64,000 nt of DNA, from contig NZ_PVEN01000004.1 in NCBI RefSeq assembly GCF_002973525.1, positions 419,371 to 483,370 of the forward strand, read 5' to 3'. Below the pieces are notes generated by a model. The model was not told where the DNA came from. It ran no database searches and saw nothing but the letters and a program-made list of their open reading frames with translations. Of this stretch, positions 36,620 through 49,598 are shown in pieces. Every line of letters starts with the position of its first letter. Position 1 is the first letter of the stretch. The translations under genes were made by a program, and so were the position numbers. The stretch is from Paraburkholderia sp. BL21I4N1. Its GTDB lineage: Bacteria; Pseudomonadota; Gammaproteobacteria; Burkholderiales; Burkholderiaceae.

Positions 36620-38339
36620 GCAGATTCGTCGTCGCCAATTCGACGATCTCGTCACCGCGTCCGTTCAGCACCGCCTTCAGCATATAAAGACTGAAACCCT
36701 TCGCCTGCGCCCATTCAATCTTCGGCGGCATCGCGAGTTCATGCTTCGCGGTCGTCACGTCGATCACCGCCGGTCCCGGATGCGCGAAGGCCTCGCGCAG
36801 CGCCGGTTCGATGTTCTCCGACAGTTCGATACGAACACCGTAGATGCCCGCGCCGCGCGCAATCGCCGCGAAGTCGGTGGTTGCGAGATCCGTGCCGGCT
36901 TCCAGATAACCGCCCGCCTTCATCTCCATCGCGACGAACCCGAGCACGCTGTTGTTGAACACCACGACCTTGATCGGCAGATCGAGCTGACGCGCGGTAA
37001 GCAGATCGCCGAGCAGCATCGACAGCCCACCGTCGCCGGAGAGCGAAATCACCTGGCGGCCCGGCTCGGCGGCTTGCGCACCGAGTGCCTGCGGCATCGC
37101 GTTCGCCATCGAGCCGTGATTGAACGAGCCATGCAAACTACGCTTGCCGTTCATGGTCAGATAGCGCGCGGCCCAGAGCGTCGGCGTGCCGACGTCGGCG
37201 GTCAGCACGGCGTCTTCGTTCGCGACCTTGTCGATGATGCTGGTGAGGTACTGCGGATGAATCGCGCGTCCCGGCGCGGACGGACGCGCCAGATCGTCGA
37301 GCCCCTTGCGCGCATCCGCGTAGTGCTTCAGCGCGTTATCGAGGAAGCTTCGATCGGTCTTGCGCTTAAGCTTCGGCAGCAACGCCTGCAACGTCGCCTT
37401 GACGTCGCCGACCAGACCCAGCTTCAACGGCGTGCGCTTGCCGAGCGCGGAGCCGTTGCGATCGATCTGCACCACGTTGCCGTGCGACGGATAGAAGTTG
37501 CGATACGGAAAGTCGGTGCCGAGCATCACGAGCGTGTCGCACGACATCATCGCGTGATAGCCGGAGCTGAAACCGATCAAGCCCGTCATGCCGACGTCGA
37601 ACGGGTTGTCCCACTCCACGTACTGCTTGCCGCGCAACGCATGCACGGTCGGCGCGCCGAGCTGGTCGGCGAACGCCACCACTTCGTCGTGCGCACCCGC
37701 GCAGCCGCTGCCGCACAGCAGCGTCACGGCGCCGGCCTGATTCAGCAGATCGGCGAGACGGTCGAGATCGGGCTCGGACGGCGTCACGGTCGAGCGTTCC
37801 AGCGTGCCGGACCATGCCGGCGCTTCGTCGGGCGCGTCGCTTAGTGCAACGTCGCCCGGCAGCACGATCACCGCGACGCCGCGCTCTTCGATCGCGGTTC
37901 GCATGGCGCGCGCCAGCACGCGCGGAAACTGCGACGGGTTCGTCACCAGCTCCACGTAGTGGCTGCACTCCTTGAACAACTCCTGCGGATGGGTTTCCTG
38001 AAAGTAGCCGAGACCGATTTCCGACGACGGAATGTGCGCGGCAATCGCGAGCACCGGTTGATGATTGCGGTGACAGTCGTAGAGACCGTTGATCAGATGC
38101 AGGTTGCCGGGGCCGCAACTGCCCGCACAGACGGCAAGCTTGCCGGTTGCCGCAGCATCCGCGCCGGCGGCGAAAGCCGCGACCTCTTCGTGACGCGTGT
38201 GCATCCAGCGAATCGAACCGACGCGCTGCAGGCTGTCCGACAGGCCATTCAGGCTATCGCCCGTCACGCCCCAGATGCGTTCCACGTCCGCCGCGGCCAA
38301 GGTTTTGGCCAGATAATCCGCAATAGTCTGCTTACCCAT
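36615..38339 (-). CDS. poxB: Pyruvate dehydrogenase (quinone), pyruvate oxidase
   Basis: 574 residues (E. coli PoxB: 572). Thiamine-diphosphate and FAD enzyme that oxidises pyruvate to acetate and CO2 and passes electrons to ubiquinone. Evidence: [20 protein letters not shown] at the N-terminus with the catalytic Glu, the TPP motif [21 protein letters not shown] (split here: GDGG, then NNSVLGFV), [19 protein letters not shown], and the C-terminal lipid-binding region ([18 protein letters not shown]). In E. coli it is RpoS-controlled; no such evidence here. Confidence 0.94.
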   Translation of the reverse strand: MGKQTIADYLAKTLAAADVERIWGVTGDSLNGLSDSLQRVGSIRWMHTRHEEVAAFAAGADAAATGKLAVCAGSCGPGNLHLINGLYDCHRNHQPVLAIAAHIPSSEIGLGYFQETHPQELFKECSHYVELVTNPSQFPRVLARAMRTAIEERGVAVIVLPGDVALSDAPDEAPAWSGTLERSTVTPSEPDLDRLADLLNQAGAVTLLCGSGCAGAHDEVVAFADQLGAPTVHALRGKQYVEWDNPFDVGMTGLIGFSSGYHAMMSCDTLVMLGTDFPYRNFYPSHGNVVQIDRNGSALGKRTPLKLGLVGDVKATLQALLPKLKRKTDRSFLDNALKHYADARKGLDDLARPSAPGRAIHPQYLTSIIDKVANEDAVLTADVGTPTLWAARYLTMNGKRSLHGSFNHGSMANAMPQALGAQAAEPGRQVISLSGDGGLSMLLGDLLTARQLDLPIKVVVFNNSVLGFVAMEMKAGGYLEAGTDLATTDFAAIARGAGIYGVRIELSENIEPALREAFAHPGPAVIDVTTAKHELAMPPKIEWAQAKGFSLYMLKAVLNGRGDEIVELATTNLR

Positions 38340-38507
38340 GCTGTACTCCGCTCAGTGAGAAAGACCGTACTTTTTGGAAAACAGAGAGTACCGCTTCCTC
38401 GTCGAACGTGTTCTGTGGGTGCCTTTTTTACAGTCGGCAGCGATCCGTAAGCGAGTTGAAATTACCGCGCCTGATGACATGCCACCGGAGCGCGGCCGTC
38501 CATACGG

Positions 38508-39341
38508 CTAGCGCAGCATGAACGACATCGCGGACAGGCAGTTCAGCATGCGCACCATGTGCTCCACCGACGCCGCGTCGAAACGCAGCGTGACCGCGTC
38601 GACGCGCATGAGCGTCGGCCATTGGCAGAACAGATCGGCGAGCGCGCTGGTCTGCACGCGCAGTTCGCACGCAACCGGCTGCGCCACCGCGCGCGTGGCC
38701 TGCTCCGCACGGCCTCCGCCGAGATGTTGCCGGACCACTTCGCGCGCCGCCGTTTCGATCGCCTCGCGCGCGTTCGCCGGCGACTGCGTCACACCGCTCG
38801 CCTGACCCGTCGCACGCTTGGTGACCACAAAACGCGCGCCGGGAAAACGCGGCGCGGTTTCTTCGGCGAAAACATCGTCGCCTGACAAAAGCGCGACCTG
38901 TGCGCCATATTCTTCCGCCAGCGCGCCGTAAATGCCCGCCTCGCCGACTTCCACGCCGTTCAGCGATACGCGTGCGAAGGCGAAGCTGTTGATCGTATGC
39001 GCAAGGATGCCGCGCGTTTGCGACATGGCGTGATAGCCGATCATGAAAACCAGCGCCGCGCCGTATTCGAGCCCGGCCATCATGCCGAGCGTGCGCGGTT
39101 TGCCGAGCACCACCAGCGCGCGTGGATCGAGCAGATCGGGCAGCAGATTGCGGAAGCCGCCGTGCGAATCGTTGATCCACACTTGCGTGGCGCCGCCAGC
39201 GAACGCGCCTTCGATCGCGGCGTTGGCTTCGAGCGTCATCCAGCGGCGCGCGGCTTCGTATTCGCCGTTGCCCGCGCGCGTTTGTTCGGGATGAAACACA
39301 CCGGCCACGCCTTCGATGTCGGCGGAAATGAGGACTTTCAT
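38508..39341 (-). CDS. dppA: M55 family D-aminopeptidase (DppA type)
   Basis: 277 residues. Begins [20 protein letters not shown] with the zinc-ligand DIEG, and carries NDSHGGFRNLLPDLLD, MIGYHAMSQTRGILAHT and LLSGDDVFAEE, all typical of the M55 decameric peptidase from Bacillus. It removes D-residues from peptide N-termini. The start overlaps the stop of the DmpA-type gene by one base, so it is the last gene of the peptide operon that begins at the RpiR-type regulator. Confidence 0.9.
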   Translation of the reverse strand: MKVLISADIEGVAGVFHPEQTRAGNGEYEAARRWMTLEANAAIEGAFAGGATQVWINDSHGGFRNLLPDLLDPRALVVLGKPRTLGMMAGLEYGAALVFMIGYHAMSQTRGILAHTINSFAFARVSLNGVEVGEAGIYGALAEEYGAQVALLSGDDVFAEETAPRFPGARFVVTKRATGQASGVTQSPANAREAIETAAREVVRQHLGGGRAEQATRAVAQPVACELRVQTSALADLFCQWPTLMRVDAVTLRFDAASVEHMVRMLNCLSAMSFMLR

Positions 39342-40435
39342 CAGCGAGCGGAGTTGAGTAGTTGAGAGAGATCGGGCGCGCTGTCGTGGAGCGAGAGACG
39401 TCGATGGCCGTCGCGTCCGGTCACTGGCGCAGCGCGCCACAACGCGTCGACAATGGCCTGCTCGACGCTGTCCGCGCAAGCGCGAAACAGCGGGTCCAGA
39501 CGTTCGTCGGCGAGTAGCGGCGGCAGCGTGACGAATTGCGCTTCATGCGGCACGGTGTAGGCGGTTGAAAACGCCAGGGCGATATCGCCGCTGCCGTGGC
39601 CGTACACCGAGCCGGTGCGCGCGAGACCGGCGGCCGCGCGTTGCGAGAGACGCTTGAGTTGACGGGCGTCGAGCGGCGCATCGGTGGCCACGATCATGAT
39701 GATGGAGCCTTGCTCGGGCTTCATCCTGGCCGAAGCGTTCGTGGCCGAAGCGTTCGCGCCTGCAGTCGCGCGTTCGCTCAGCATGCGGCCGAGCGGCACA
39801 CCGTCGAGCGTCAGCATCGGCAAGCGGCCGAAGTTCGCCAGCACCAGCGCGCCGACGGTATAGCGGCAACCCGCCGCCTCCGCCACGCGCGACGCGTTGC
39901 CAATCCCACCCTTCAGATCGAAGCACGACATACCGCGCCCCGCCCCCACCGAACCGCTGGCAACCTCGGTGCTCGCGGCCGCGTATGCGTCGTCGAAATG
40001 CTGCGAGCCGACCGCCATTGCCTGGATATCGTTCAGATAGCCGTCATTGCACTCGAACACCAGTGGATTCAGGGTCGACCACTCGCGCCCGATGCGCGGA
40101 TTCGCACGAATCGCCGCACGAATCTGCGCTTGCGCAACGGCGGCGACACCGAACGTATTGGTCAATGCAATTGGCGTTTCCAGCGTGCCGAGTTCGTCGA
40201 CCTGCACGAGCCCGATGCTTTTGCCGAAGCCGTTGATCACCGACACCGCGGCCGGCACCTTGTCACGAAACGGATCGCCGCCATGCGGACGAATCACGGT
40301 CACGCCGGTTTGCACCGCGCCTGCGTCGAGCGTGCAATGTCCGACGCTCACGCCCGGCACATCGGCGATCGTGTTCAGCGGACCGCGCGGCAAAGCGCCG
40401 ACATGCGGCGCGTTGTCAGCTGCGGACCGGCTCAT
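39341..40435 (-). CDS. dmpA: P1 (S58) family aminopeptidase, DmpA type
   Basis: 364 residues. N-terminal-nucleophile peptidase that matures by self-cleavage. The Gly-Ser of [15 protein letters not shown] is the expected cleavage site and nucleophile. Upstream, [36 protein letters not shown] and NDGYLNDIQ match the family. DmpA-like enzymes release L- and D-amino acids or beta-amino acids from short peptides. Overlaps gsiD by 4 bases and dppA by one base. Confidence 0.9.
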   Translation of the reverse strand: MSRSAADNAPHVGALPRGPLNTIADVPGVSVGHCTLDAGAVQTGVTVIRPHGGDPFRDKVPAAVSVINGFGKSIGLVQVDELGTLETPIALTNTFGVAAVAQAQIRAAIRANPRIGREWSTLNPLVFECNDGYLNDIQAMAVGSQHFDDAYAAASTEVASGSVGAGRGMSCFDLKGGIGNASRVAEAAGCRYTVGALVLANFGRLPMLTLDGVPLGRMLSERATAGANASATNASARMKPEQGSIIMIVATDAPLDARQLKRLSQRAAAGLARTGSVYGHGSGDIALAFSTAYTVPHEAQFVTLPPLLADERLDPLFRACADSVEQAIVDALWRAAPVTGRDGHRRLSLHDSAPDLSQLLNSAR

Positions 40436-41337
40436 GCGCGGTCGAGCTTCGGATCGAGCGCATCGCGCAGACCGTCGCCGAGCAGGTTGAACGCGAGCAC
40501 GGTGACGAAGATCGCCAGACTCGGAAACAGCGCGATATGCGGCGCGGTGACCATATCGGCGCGCGCTTCATTAAGCATCGCGCCCCACTCGGGGGTGGGC
40601 GGTTGCGCGCCGAGTCCGAGAAACGACAGGCTCGCGGCGGTAATGATCGAGGTACCGATACGCATCGTGAAGTACACCACGACCGACGAAATCGTCCCCG
40701 GCAAAATATGACGCACGATGATGGTCCAGTCCGACGCGCCGATACTGCGCGCCGCTTCGATATACGTGAGCTGCTTGAGCATCAGCGTGTTGCCGCGCAC
40801 GAGCCGCGCGAACGCCGGAATACTGAAGATCGCCACCGCGCAGATCACGTTGATCATGCCGTTACCGAGAATCGCCACCACGCCGATGGCGAGCAGAATG
40901 CCGGGGAACGCGAACAGCACGTCGGCCACCCGCATCACGATACGATCCCACCAACCTTCGTAATAGCCCGCCAGCAGACCGAAGAACGTGCCGATCAGCG
41001 CGCCGATCGCGACCGACAAAAAGCCCGCCTCCAGCGAAATGCGCGAGCCCGCCAGAATGCGGCTGAAAATATCGCGGCCCAGCGAATCGACGCCGAACCA
41101 GTGCGCCGCTGAAGGACCGGCATTCAACGCGTCGTAGTCGAAGAAATTCTCCGGATCGTACGGCACCAGATGCGGCGCGGCGATCGCGACCACGATCAGC
41201 AGCAACACGAAAATGCCGGCGCCGAGCGCCACATGCTGCTTACGGAATTTGCGCCAGAACTCGCTCCACGGCGTGCGGATCGTTTTCTCGGCGATGGCGG
41301 CCTTGGCCGCATTCGCCTCGGTTGCGGAGATGCTCAT
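40432..41337 (-). CDS. gsiD: Peptide/glutathione ABC transporter permease GsiD
   Basis: 301 residues. Six membrane helices with the EAA loop ([19 protein letters not shown]). The N-terminal part has the extra OppC-type segment and [19 protein letters not shown]. Partner of GsiC in the inner membrane. GsiC-GsiD spacing is 7 bp and the stop overlaps the DmpA gene. Confidence 0.92.
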   Translation of the reverse strand: MSISATEANAAKAAIAEKTIRTPWSEFWRKFRKQHVALGAGIFVLLLIVVAIAAPHLVPYDPENFFDYDALNAGPSAAHWFGVDSLGRDIFSRILAGSRISLEAGFLSVAIGALIGTFFGLLAGYYEGWWDRIVMRVADVLFAFPGILLAIGVVAILGNGMINVICAVAIFSIPAFARLVRGNTLMLKQLTYIEAARSIGASDWTIIVRHILPGTISSVVVYFTMRIGTSIITAASLSFLGLGAQPPTPEWGAMLNEARADMVTAPHIALFPSLAIFVTVLAFNLLGDGLRDALDPKLDRA

Positions 41338-41344
41338 GCGGGCC

Positions 41345-42265
41345 TCACTTGAAACGGATAGTCGGATTGATCACGGCGTACAACACGTCCACGATCAGAT
41401 TGATGATGATGAATTCAAGCGAGAACAGCAGCACCTCAGCCTGAATCACCGGGTAATCGCGCATCGACACGGCATCCACCAGCAGGCGTCCGAGGCCAGG
41501 CCAGTTGAACACCACCTCGACCACGATCGAGCCGCCCAGCAGAAAGCCGAACTGCAGCCCCATCATCGTGATGACGGGAATCAGCGCGTTGCGCAGGCAG
41601 TGTTTGACGATCACGAGACGCTCGGGCACGCCCTTGGCGCGTGCGGTCCGCACGAAGTCTTCGTTCAGCACTTCGACGAACGAGGCCCGCGTGAAGCGCG
41701 CCATCACCGCCGCGACCGCCGCGCCGAGCGTCAGCGAAGGCAGCACGTAGCTCTGCCACGAACCGTCGCCGACCACCGGCAGCCAGCCGAGCTTCACCGA
41801 GAAAATTTCCATCAGCACCATGCCGAGCGCGAAGGCCGGAAACGAAATGCCCGACACCGCGAGCGTCATGCCGAGCCGGTCGGGCCAACGGTTGCGCCAC
41901 ACCGCCGACACGATGCCGATGCCCATGCCCAGCACGACCGCCCACACCATGCTGGCGAGCGTGAGCAGCAGCGTCGGCATGAAGCGTTCACCGATTTCCT
42001 CGCTCACCGGCCGCTTGCTGCGCGTCGAGATGCCGAAGTCGCCGTGCGCGATCTTCACGAAGAAGTTGACGAACTGCTGCGGCATCGGCCTGTCGAGACC
42101 GAGATCGGCGCGCACCAGCGCGACGGTCGCCTCGTCCGCTTCGGGACCGGCGGCGAGCCGCGCCGGGTCGCCCGGCAACAGATGCACGAACAGGAACACC
42201 AGCACGGCGACGATGAAGAGCGTCGGCAGCAGGCCAAAGAGACGTTTGACGAGGAAGTTCAGCAT
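41345..42265 (-). CDS. gsiC: Peptide/glutathione ABC transporter permease GsiC
   Basis: 306 residues, as in E. coli, with close agreement: [51 protein letters not shown] and [11 protein letters not shown]. The EAA loop is [25 protein letters not shown] 9 bases earlier is less likely. In E. coli this transporter imports glutathione; dipeptides are an alternative. Confidence 0.93.
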   Translation of the reverse strand: MLNFLVKRLFGLLPTLFIVAVLVFLFVHLLPGDPARLAAGPEADEATVALVRADLGLDRPMPQQFVNFFVKIAHGDFGISTRSKRPVSEEIGERFMPTLLLTLASMVWAVVLGMGIGIVSAVWRNRWPDRLGMTLAVSGISFPAFALGMVLMEIFSVKLGWLPVVGDGSWQSYVLPSLTLGAAVAAVMARFTRASFVEVLNEDFVRTARAKGVPERLVIVKHCLRNALIPVITMMGLQFGFLLGGSIVVEVVFNWPGLGRLLVDAVSMRDYPVIQAEVLLFSLEFIIINLIVDVLYAVINPTIRFK

Positions 42266-42378
42266 GAAACCCAATCCGGCAATGATGCGGGTAACGAATG
42301 ATCCGGTGCTTCAGATCGGCGGCGACCGTTGCGGCTGCCACGCGTTCACGGAACGCGCGGCAGCACACGGTCAGCCGA

Positions 42379-43941
42379 TCACTTGATCGCGATCTCGTCG
42401 AAGTTGAACGAGCCGTCCGGCGCTACGTACGCACCCGACAGACGTTTGCTGCGCGCGTACACGACCTTTTCCTTGACGAGGAAGATCCACGGCGCGTCGG
42501 CCCAGATGCGTTTTTGCGCGTCGGTGTAGAGCGCGGCCTTCTGCGTGCGGTCGGTGGTTTCGAGCGCCTGCTTCAGATCGTTGTCGACCGCGTCGTTCTT
42601 GTAGTACGCGGTGTTGACCATCTTCGGCGGGAACGACACGGAGCCCAGCAGCGGCGTGATCGCCCAGTCGGCCTCACCCGTCGACGACGACCAGCCCGCG
42701 TAGTACATGCGCACCGGCGCGGTGGCGGCGTCCTGCGCGCTTTCCACCTTGGCAACGCGCTGACCGGCTTCGAGTGCTTCGACCTGCGCCTTGATGCCCA
42801 CTTGCGCGAGTTGCTGCTGCACGAACTGGATCACCTTCTGTGCGGTCGAGTAGTTATACGCGGACCACAGCGTGGTTTCGAAACCGTTCGGATACCCCGC
42901 TTCCTTCAGCAACTCACGCGCCTTCGCCGGATCGTACGGCCACGGCCCGAGCTTCACCGCGTAATCGACGCCTTGCGGCACCACGCCGTCGGCGGGCGTC
43001 GCGTAACCGGCGAACGCGACCTTGGTGAGCGCGTCCTTGTTGACCGCGTAGTTCAGCGCCTCACGCACCTTCGGATTGTCGAACGGCTTCTGGTTCATGT
43101 TCAGGCTGATATAGCGCTGAATGATCGACGGCGACGCGATCAGATCGACCTTCGGGCTCGACTGCAATTGCGCGGCCTGTTCGAACGGCACCTGGAACGC
43201 GAAGTCCGCTTCGCCGGTGCGCATCAGCGCGGCGCGCGTGTTGTTGTCGACCACCGGCTTCCAGTCGATCGCGTCGACCTTCGGATAGCCCTTCTTCCAG
43301 TAACCCGCGAACTTCTTCACCGTCAGGTCGCCCGCCGGATCCCACTTGACCAGTTCGAACGGCCCCGTGCCCACCGGATGAAACGCGATGTCCTTGCCGT
43401 ACTTCTTCAGCGCGTCGGGCGAAATCATCACCGCCGACGGATGCGCCAGCACGTTGACGAAAGCCGAGAACGGCGCCTTCAGCGTGATCTTCACGGTGTA
43501 CGGATCGACCACCTCGGTCTTCTCGATACGGCTGAACATGTTGTAGCGCTTGAGCTTGTTGGCCGGATCGGTCACGCGGTCGAAGTTCGCTTTCACCGCC
43601 GCGGCGTTGAAGTCGGTGCCGTCCTGGAACTTCACGCCGTGGCGCAGCTTGAACGTATAAACCTTCGCATCCGGACTGGCTTCATAGCTGTCCGCCAGCA
43701 CGTTGACCAGCTTCATGTCCTTGTCGAAACCGAACAACCCTTGATAGAACGACTTCGCGACGGCTTGCGACAGCGTGTCGTTCGCATCGTACGGATCGAG
43801 CGTCGTGAAGGTCGACGCGACGGCCATCACGGCCGTCGTCTCGGCATGCGCCACATTGCCCGCGAGCATCGCGAACACCACCGCGCCGCCGCTGACCAGC
43901 GCGCGCAAACGAAACGGAGAAGACGGGACCAGCAGGTTCAT
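42379..43941 (-). CDS. gsiB: Peptide/glutathione-binding periplasmic protein GsiB
   Basis: 520 residues (E. coli GsiB: 512) from the ATG at 43939-43941, with GGAG 9 bases upstream. Signal peptide [26 protein letters not shown]_bac_5 fold: [50 protein letters not shown]. Delivers ligand to GsiC/D. The open frame continues upstream through gsiA, but that part is a shadow. Confidence 0.92.
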   Translation of the reverse strand: MNLLVPSSPFRLRALVSGGAVVFAMLAGNVAHAETTAVMAVASTFTTLDPYDANDTLSQAVAKSFYQGLFGFDKDMKLVNVLADSYEASPDAKVYTFKLRHGVKFQDGTDFNAAAVKANFDRVTDPANKLKRYNMFSRIEKTEVVDPYTVKITLKAPFSAFVNVLAHPSAVMISPDALKKYGKDIAFHPVGTGPFELVKWDPAGDLTVKKFAGYWKKGYPKVDAIDWKPVVDNNTRAALMRTGEADFAFQVPFEQAAQLQSSPKVDLIASPSIIQRYISLNMNQKPFDNPKVREALNYAVNKDALTKVAFAGYATPADGVVPQGVDYAVKLGPWPYDPAKARELLKEAGYPNGFETTLWSAYNYSTAQKVIQFVQQQLAQVGIKAQVEALEAGQRVAKVESAQDAATAPVRMYYAGWSSSTGEADWAITPLLGSVSFPPKMVNTAYYKNDAVDNDLKQALETTDRTQKAALYTDAQKRIWADAPWIFLVKEKVVYARSKRLSGAYVAPDGSFNFDEIAIK

Positions 43942-44027
43942 GAGGTTGCTCCAGGCTGCGAAATGAAAACGGGTTGAGGGGCTGCGAGAGGAAACGTTTT
44001 TGCGTGAGGTTGTCGGTTTGGTACGCG

Positions 44028-45950
<1,923 letters not shown>

Positions 45951-46044
45951 GGTGGTTCCTTTGAATTCGAACGCGACTAGCCAGAACGCAAGCGCGGCTG
46001 CGCGAGCGTTCGACCCATGATTCAGTAAGATCCGGCGAGGCCTG

Positions 46045-47049
46045 TTAGCGGTAGATTGCCGTCACCGGCGTTTCGCCGAGACGCGCGAAGCCGCGATACA
46101 TGCCTTCGGTGTTGAACGGCAGCGTGATGTTGCCGCGCGCGTCGACGGCGATCAGACCGCCGCGACCGTCGATCTTCGGCAAGCGGTTCATCACCACGTC
46201 GCGAGCGGCTTCCTCCAGCGACACATTGCGATAGGCCATTTGCGCGGCAACGTCGTAGGCCGCGACCATGCGCATGAACATTTCGCCGGAGCCGGTCGTG
46301 GAGACCGCGCAGGTGGCATCGTCTGCATAGCAGCCCGCGCCAATCAGCGGCGTGTCGCCGACCCGGCCCACCTGCTTGTTGGTGACGCCGCCCGTCGAGG
46401 TCGCCGCCGCTATGTGGCCGCGCCGATCGAGCGCGACCGCGCCGACCGTGCCGAACTTGCGATTCGGGTCGATGGGTTCGTGCGGCGTGGGGTCGTCGTT
46501 GCTGCCGTCATGCTCCGCCGACGGCGTGGCGGCAAGCGACGCACCATCATGATCGAGCATCGCGCGGTGCTGATCGCGCGCGAGCAGCCATTGACGATGC
46601 CGCGCTTCGGTATGGAAATACTCCGGCTCGGCAAATTCGAGTCCCTGCGCGGCGGCGAACGCTTCCGCGCCTTCGCCGGTGAACAGCACGTGCTCGCTGC
46701 GTTCCAGCACCTTGCGCGCCGCCAGGATCGGATTGCGCACGCGCTTCACGCAGCAGATCGCGCCGGCTTCGAGCGTACTGCCGTCCATGATGGCGGCGTC
46801 CATTTCGTGCGTGCCGGCCGCCGTGTACACCGCGCCGCGGCCCGCGTTGAACAGGGGGCAATCTTCGAGCAGGCGCACCGCTTCGCTCACCGCGTCGAGC
46901 GCACTGCCGCCGTCCGCCAGCACGCGCTGGCCGGCGCTCAGCACCGCGTGCAACGCGGCGTGGTAATCGGCTTCGGCGCTGGCCGACATCGAGGCGCGCA
47001 GGATCGTCCCGGCGCCGCCATGAATGGCAATGACTGCGTTGGAGTTCAT
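46045..47049 (-). CDS. iaaA: Isoaspartyl peptidase/L-asparaginase
   Basis: 334 residues. N-terminal-nucleophile hydrolase that splits isoaspartyl dipeptides and asparagine. Self-cleavage is expected before Thr201 in [12 protein letters not shown]-terminal AIHGGAGT and GRGAVYT, and C-terminal [30 protein letters not shown], are typical. A poorly conserved Asp/Pro-rich stretch precedes the cleavage site. Overlaps the RpiR-type gene by 4 bases (ATGA). In E. coli iaaA also leads the gsi operon. Confidence 0.94.
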   Translation of the reverse strand: MNSNAVIAIHGGAGTILRASMSASAEADYHAALHAVLSAGQRVLADGGSALDAVSEAVRLLEDCPLFNAGRGAVYTAAGTHEMDAAIMDGSTLEAGAICCVKRVRNPILAARKVLERSEHVLFTGEGAEAFAAAQGLEFAEPEYFHTEARHRQWLLARDQHRAMLDHDGASLAATPSAEHDGSNDDPTPHEPIDPNRKFGTVGAVALDRRGHIAAATSTGGVTNKQVGRVGDTPLIGAGCYADDATCAVSTTGSGEMFMRMVAAYDVAAQMAYRNVSLEEAARDVVMNRLPKIDGRGGLIAVDARGNITLPFNTEGMYRGFARLGETPVTAIYR

Positions 47050-48074
47050 CGTTTGGCTTGGGTCCGGCTGGAGGTTCGGGTGGATCGGGGCGCGGCCGTA
47101 ACGCCGGGTTTGTCAGGTTTGCCGGCAGCGCTCGCGCTACGGTTGACCGCGCGCGCGGGCCGCTCGTTCGGGCCGGCGCTCTCGGCGTGCGGATTGACCA
47201 GCCACGGCAGCACGAATTCGCTGACTTCGGCGGCGGCCTTGACCGAGCGTTTCGCCCGGTACGCGACCGCGTCGCACAGCGCTTCGATCACGGCGAGCAC
47301 GGCGGAATCGGCATTCGCCGCGAGCCGCCGGTCGGCGCGAATGTAGAGCGAGAGGTCCGCGAATTGCGCGAGCGGCGAACGCGGACTGTCGGTCAGCGCG
47401 AGTATGCGGGCGCCACGGCTTGCGGCGCGGCGCGCGAGTTCGATCGTGTCTTCGACGTAACGCGGAAACGCGAGGCCGATCACCAGATCGTCCTCGTTGG
47501 AGGCGAACAGACGCCGGGCGGCATGCGACGGGCCGCCCATCAGCGCGAGCGACTGCACGTTGTCGTGATACGGCATCAGGCCGTGCTCCATCAGCCCGGC
47601 GAGGAACGCGCTGGCGCCATAGCCGAGCACGAACACGCGACGGGCCGCGATGATCGCTTCGACGGCGGCTTCGGCCGCGTTCTTGTCGATCGCCGTGCGG
47701 GTGGCGTGCAGATTATTGGCCGCCTGTTCGAGCGAGGCGTCGAGCACATCGTCGCCGGCCGCGAGCGATTCCTGCGCGCTACGCAAACGCTCGACCGGCG
47801 CGAGCGTCGCCTCGAAGCCGCGTACCAGCGCGTCGCGAAACTGCGGATAACCGTCGAAGCCGAGCGCGCGTGCGAAGCGATTCGCCGTCGCCACCGACGC
47901 GCCCACCACGCTCGCCAGTTCGTCGATCCGCATGGTGGCCGCGCGAAACAGATTGGCCAGCACGTAGTCGCCCATTCGCCGGTGGATCGGCGTGAGCGTC
48001 GGCATCGCGGCGGCGATGCGCGCCGCGATTGCCTGCTCGGCGAGATTGGGGGCAACGGACGGTTGTTGAATCAT
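47046..48074 (-). CDS. MurR/RpiR family transcriptional regulator
   Basis: 342 residues. An HTH_6 domain at about 15-85 (MRIDELASVVGASVATANRF) is followed by a SIS sugar-isomerase-like domain (about 130-260: VFVLGYGASAFLAGLMEHGL, AFPRYVEDTIELARRAASRG). The last 45 residues are a basic low-complexity tail unusual for the family. First gene of the operon and coupled to iaaA, so autoregulation of the peptide operon is likely; the inverted repeat at 48103-48163 is the probable operator. The ligand is unknown. Confidence 0.9.
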   Translation of the reverse strand: MIQQPSVAPNLAEQAIAARIAAAMPTLTPIHRRMGDYVLANLFRAATMRIDELASVVGASVATANRFARALGFDGYPQFRDALVRGFEATLAPVERLRSAQESLAAGDDVLDASLEQAANNLHATRTAIDKNAAEAAVEAIIAARRVFVLGYGASAFLAGLMEHGLMPYHDNVQSLALMGGPSHAARRLFASNEDDLVIGLAFPRYVEDTIELARRAASRGARILALTDSPRSPLAQFADLSLYIRADRRLAANADSAVLAVIEALCDAVAYRAKRSVKAAAEVSEFVLPWLVNPHAESAGPNERPARAVNRSASAAGKPDKPGVTAAPRSTRTSSRTQAKR

Positions 48075-48102
48075 GCGAGCGGGTTGGCTGAGCCGATGCC
48101 GT

Positions 48103-48163
48103 AATGAAAATGAATGAAAGTATATTTACATAGAATTCACGTAGAAAAAAATTCATTTTCATT
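48103..48163 (-). promoter_or_regulatory. 13-bp inverted repeat around the RpiR-operon promoter
   Basis: AATGAAAATGAAT (48103-48115) and ATTCATTTTCATT (48151-48163), perfectly inverted, with 35 A+T-rich bases between. On the minus strand TATACT lies between them as a good -10 element; the -35 is weak. A strong candidate operator for the regulator encoded next door. Confidence 0.65.
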
Positions 48164-48242
48164 TCCGAGGGTTTCTCCGGATGATGCGTGTTGAATTGAC
48201 GCATCTCCGCCTGGCATGAAGCGACCGGATGAAAACCTGTTT

Positions 48243-49503
48243 TCAGCAAGCGGCGGCACCCTCTTCGGGAATGCGCTCGAGCCGCGCCGCCGGCGACATG
48301 AAGATAATCAGCGCCTGCACGACAAACGCCGCCGCGGCCGCGACGAGGCAAGCGTCCATGCCCCAGCGCGCGCTGATCGCCGCGCCGAGCAACGCGCCCA
48401 GCGGACGCGCGCCGTAGGTGGCGGTGCTGTTGAGCGCCGACACGCGGCCCATCATCCGTTCGGGGGTGATCGCCTGGCGCAGCGTGGTCGAGCCGACCAC
48501 CCATAGAATCGGCCCCGCGCCGACCAGGAAGAAGGCTCAGCATGGCCAGCCAGAACGACGGCGCGACGAGCGTCGCCACCATCACGAGCGACGCGAGCAG
48601 GCCGCACGACGGCCCGATGACCAGCACGCGCCCAAAGGCGAGACGCCGCGCGATGGCCGGCGCGGCCAGCGCGCCGCACACCATGCCGACGCCGTAGGCC
48701 CCGAGCGTCACGCCGACCATCGACGCGCTCAGCCCCAAACGATGCACCGCGTACGGCACATACACCGCTTGCAGGATGAAGAAACCGAGGTTGAAAAACA
48801 CGGCGGTCGCGAGCATCGGACGCAACAGCGCATCGCGCAGCACGAAGCGCGTACCGTCACGCAATTCCAGCAGGAAATGGCGCTGCGGCACGGCCGCGCG
48901 CGGCGGTTCGCGCAGTCCCGCCAGCAACGCGACGGCCAGCGCCGAGAGACCGGCGGCGCAGCCATACGCCCAACCCGCGCCGATCCAGCCGACCAGCAAA
49001 CCGCCCAGCGCGGGTCCCGCCGAATACGCGACGCTGCGGGCGAGTTCGAGCCGGCCATTGGCGCCGGCGAACGCCTCGCGTGGCACCAGCGCGGGCACCA
49101 GCGACGGCGCCGCGACGTTGTAGGCCACGGTGCCGGTCGCGGCCACGAAGCCGAGCGCGGCGAGTAGCGGCAGGCTCAACGCATGCGTCGACACCAGCAA
49201 TAGCACGCACAGCATCGCGATGACACGCACGCTTTCGGCGAGCGTCATCAACAGCCGGCGCGAGCGGCGATCGGCCCAGACGCCGAGCGGGATCGACAGC
49301 AGCAGGAACGGCAGCGTCTGCGCGGTTTGCAGCAGGCCGGTGTCGCGCGCGTCGGCGCCGAGCATGAACACCGCGACGAGCGGCGCGGCGGCGAGGCTGA
49401 TCTGTTCGGCGGACTGCGCGACCAGGTTCGACCAGGCGAGCCGCTGGAACGCAGCGGGCAAGCGGGATCGGAGCGTGGCGGAAGAAGAGGAAGCGGCGGG
49501 CAT
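48243..49503 (-). pseudogene. MFS transporter, interrupted by a frameshift
   Basis: Start ATG at 49501-49503 (MPAASSSSATLRS). The frame carries an MFS fold of the enterobactin-exporter type (AEQISLAAAPLVAVFML, GVWADRRSRRLLM) to about 48540. There it breaks: at CCTTC (48534-48535 on the plus strand, GG) one extra base puts the frame out. The right continuation, FFLVGAGPILWVVGSTTLRQ and so on to EEGAAAC, is in another frame and ends at 48243. With one base removed the protein would be about 420 residues. Either a real mutation or a sequencing error. No other damage is visible. Confidence 0.8.
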
Positions 49504-49598
49504 CGATGCACTCCTTGGACTCGGTGATGAAGAGTCCATCGTCGTCTTGCTCGCGCCATGGGGCGCTCCGCTTCTTGCGGTGTTATTCTTCGCTCGCC

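Noticed and set aside
47779..49539. Single 586-codon MFS gene
   Set aside because: After about 48540 the frame turns into Arg/Gly-rich shadow sequence and runs into the neighbouring regulator gene; the true continuation is in another frame.
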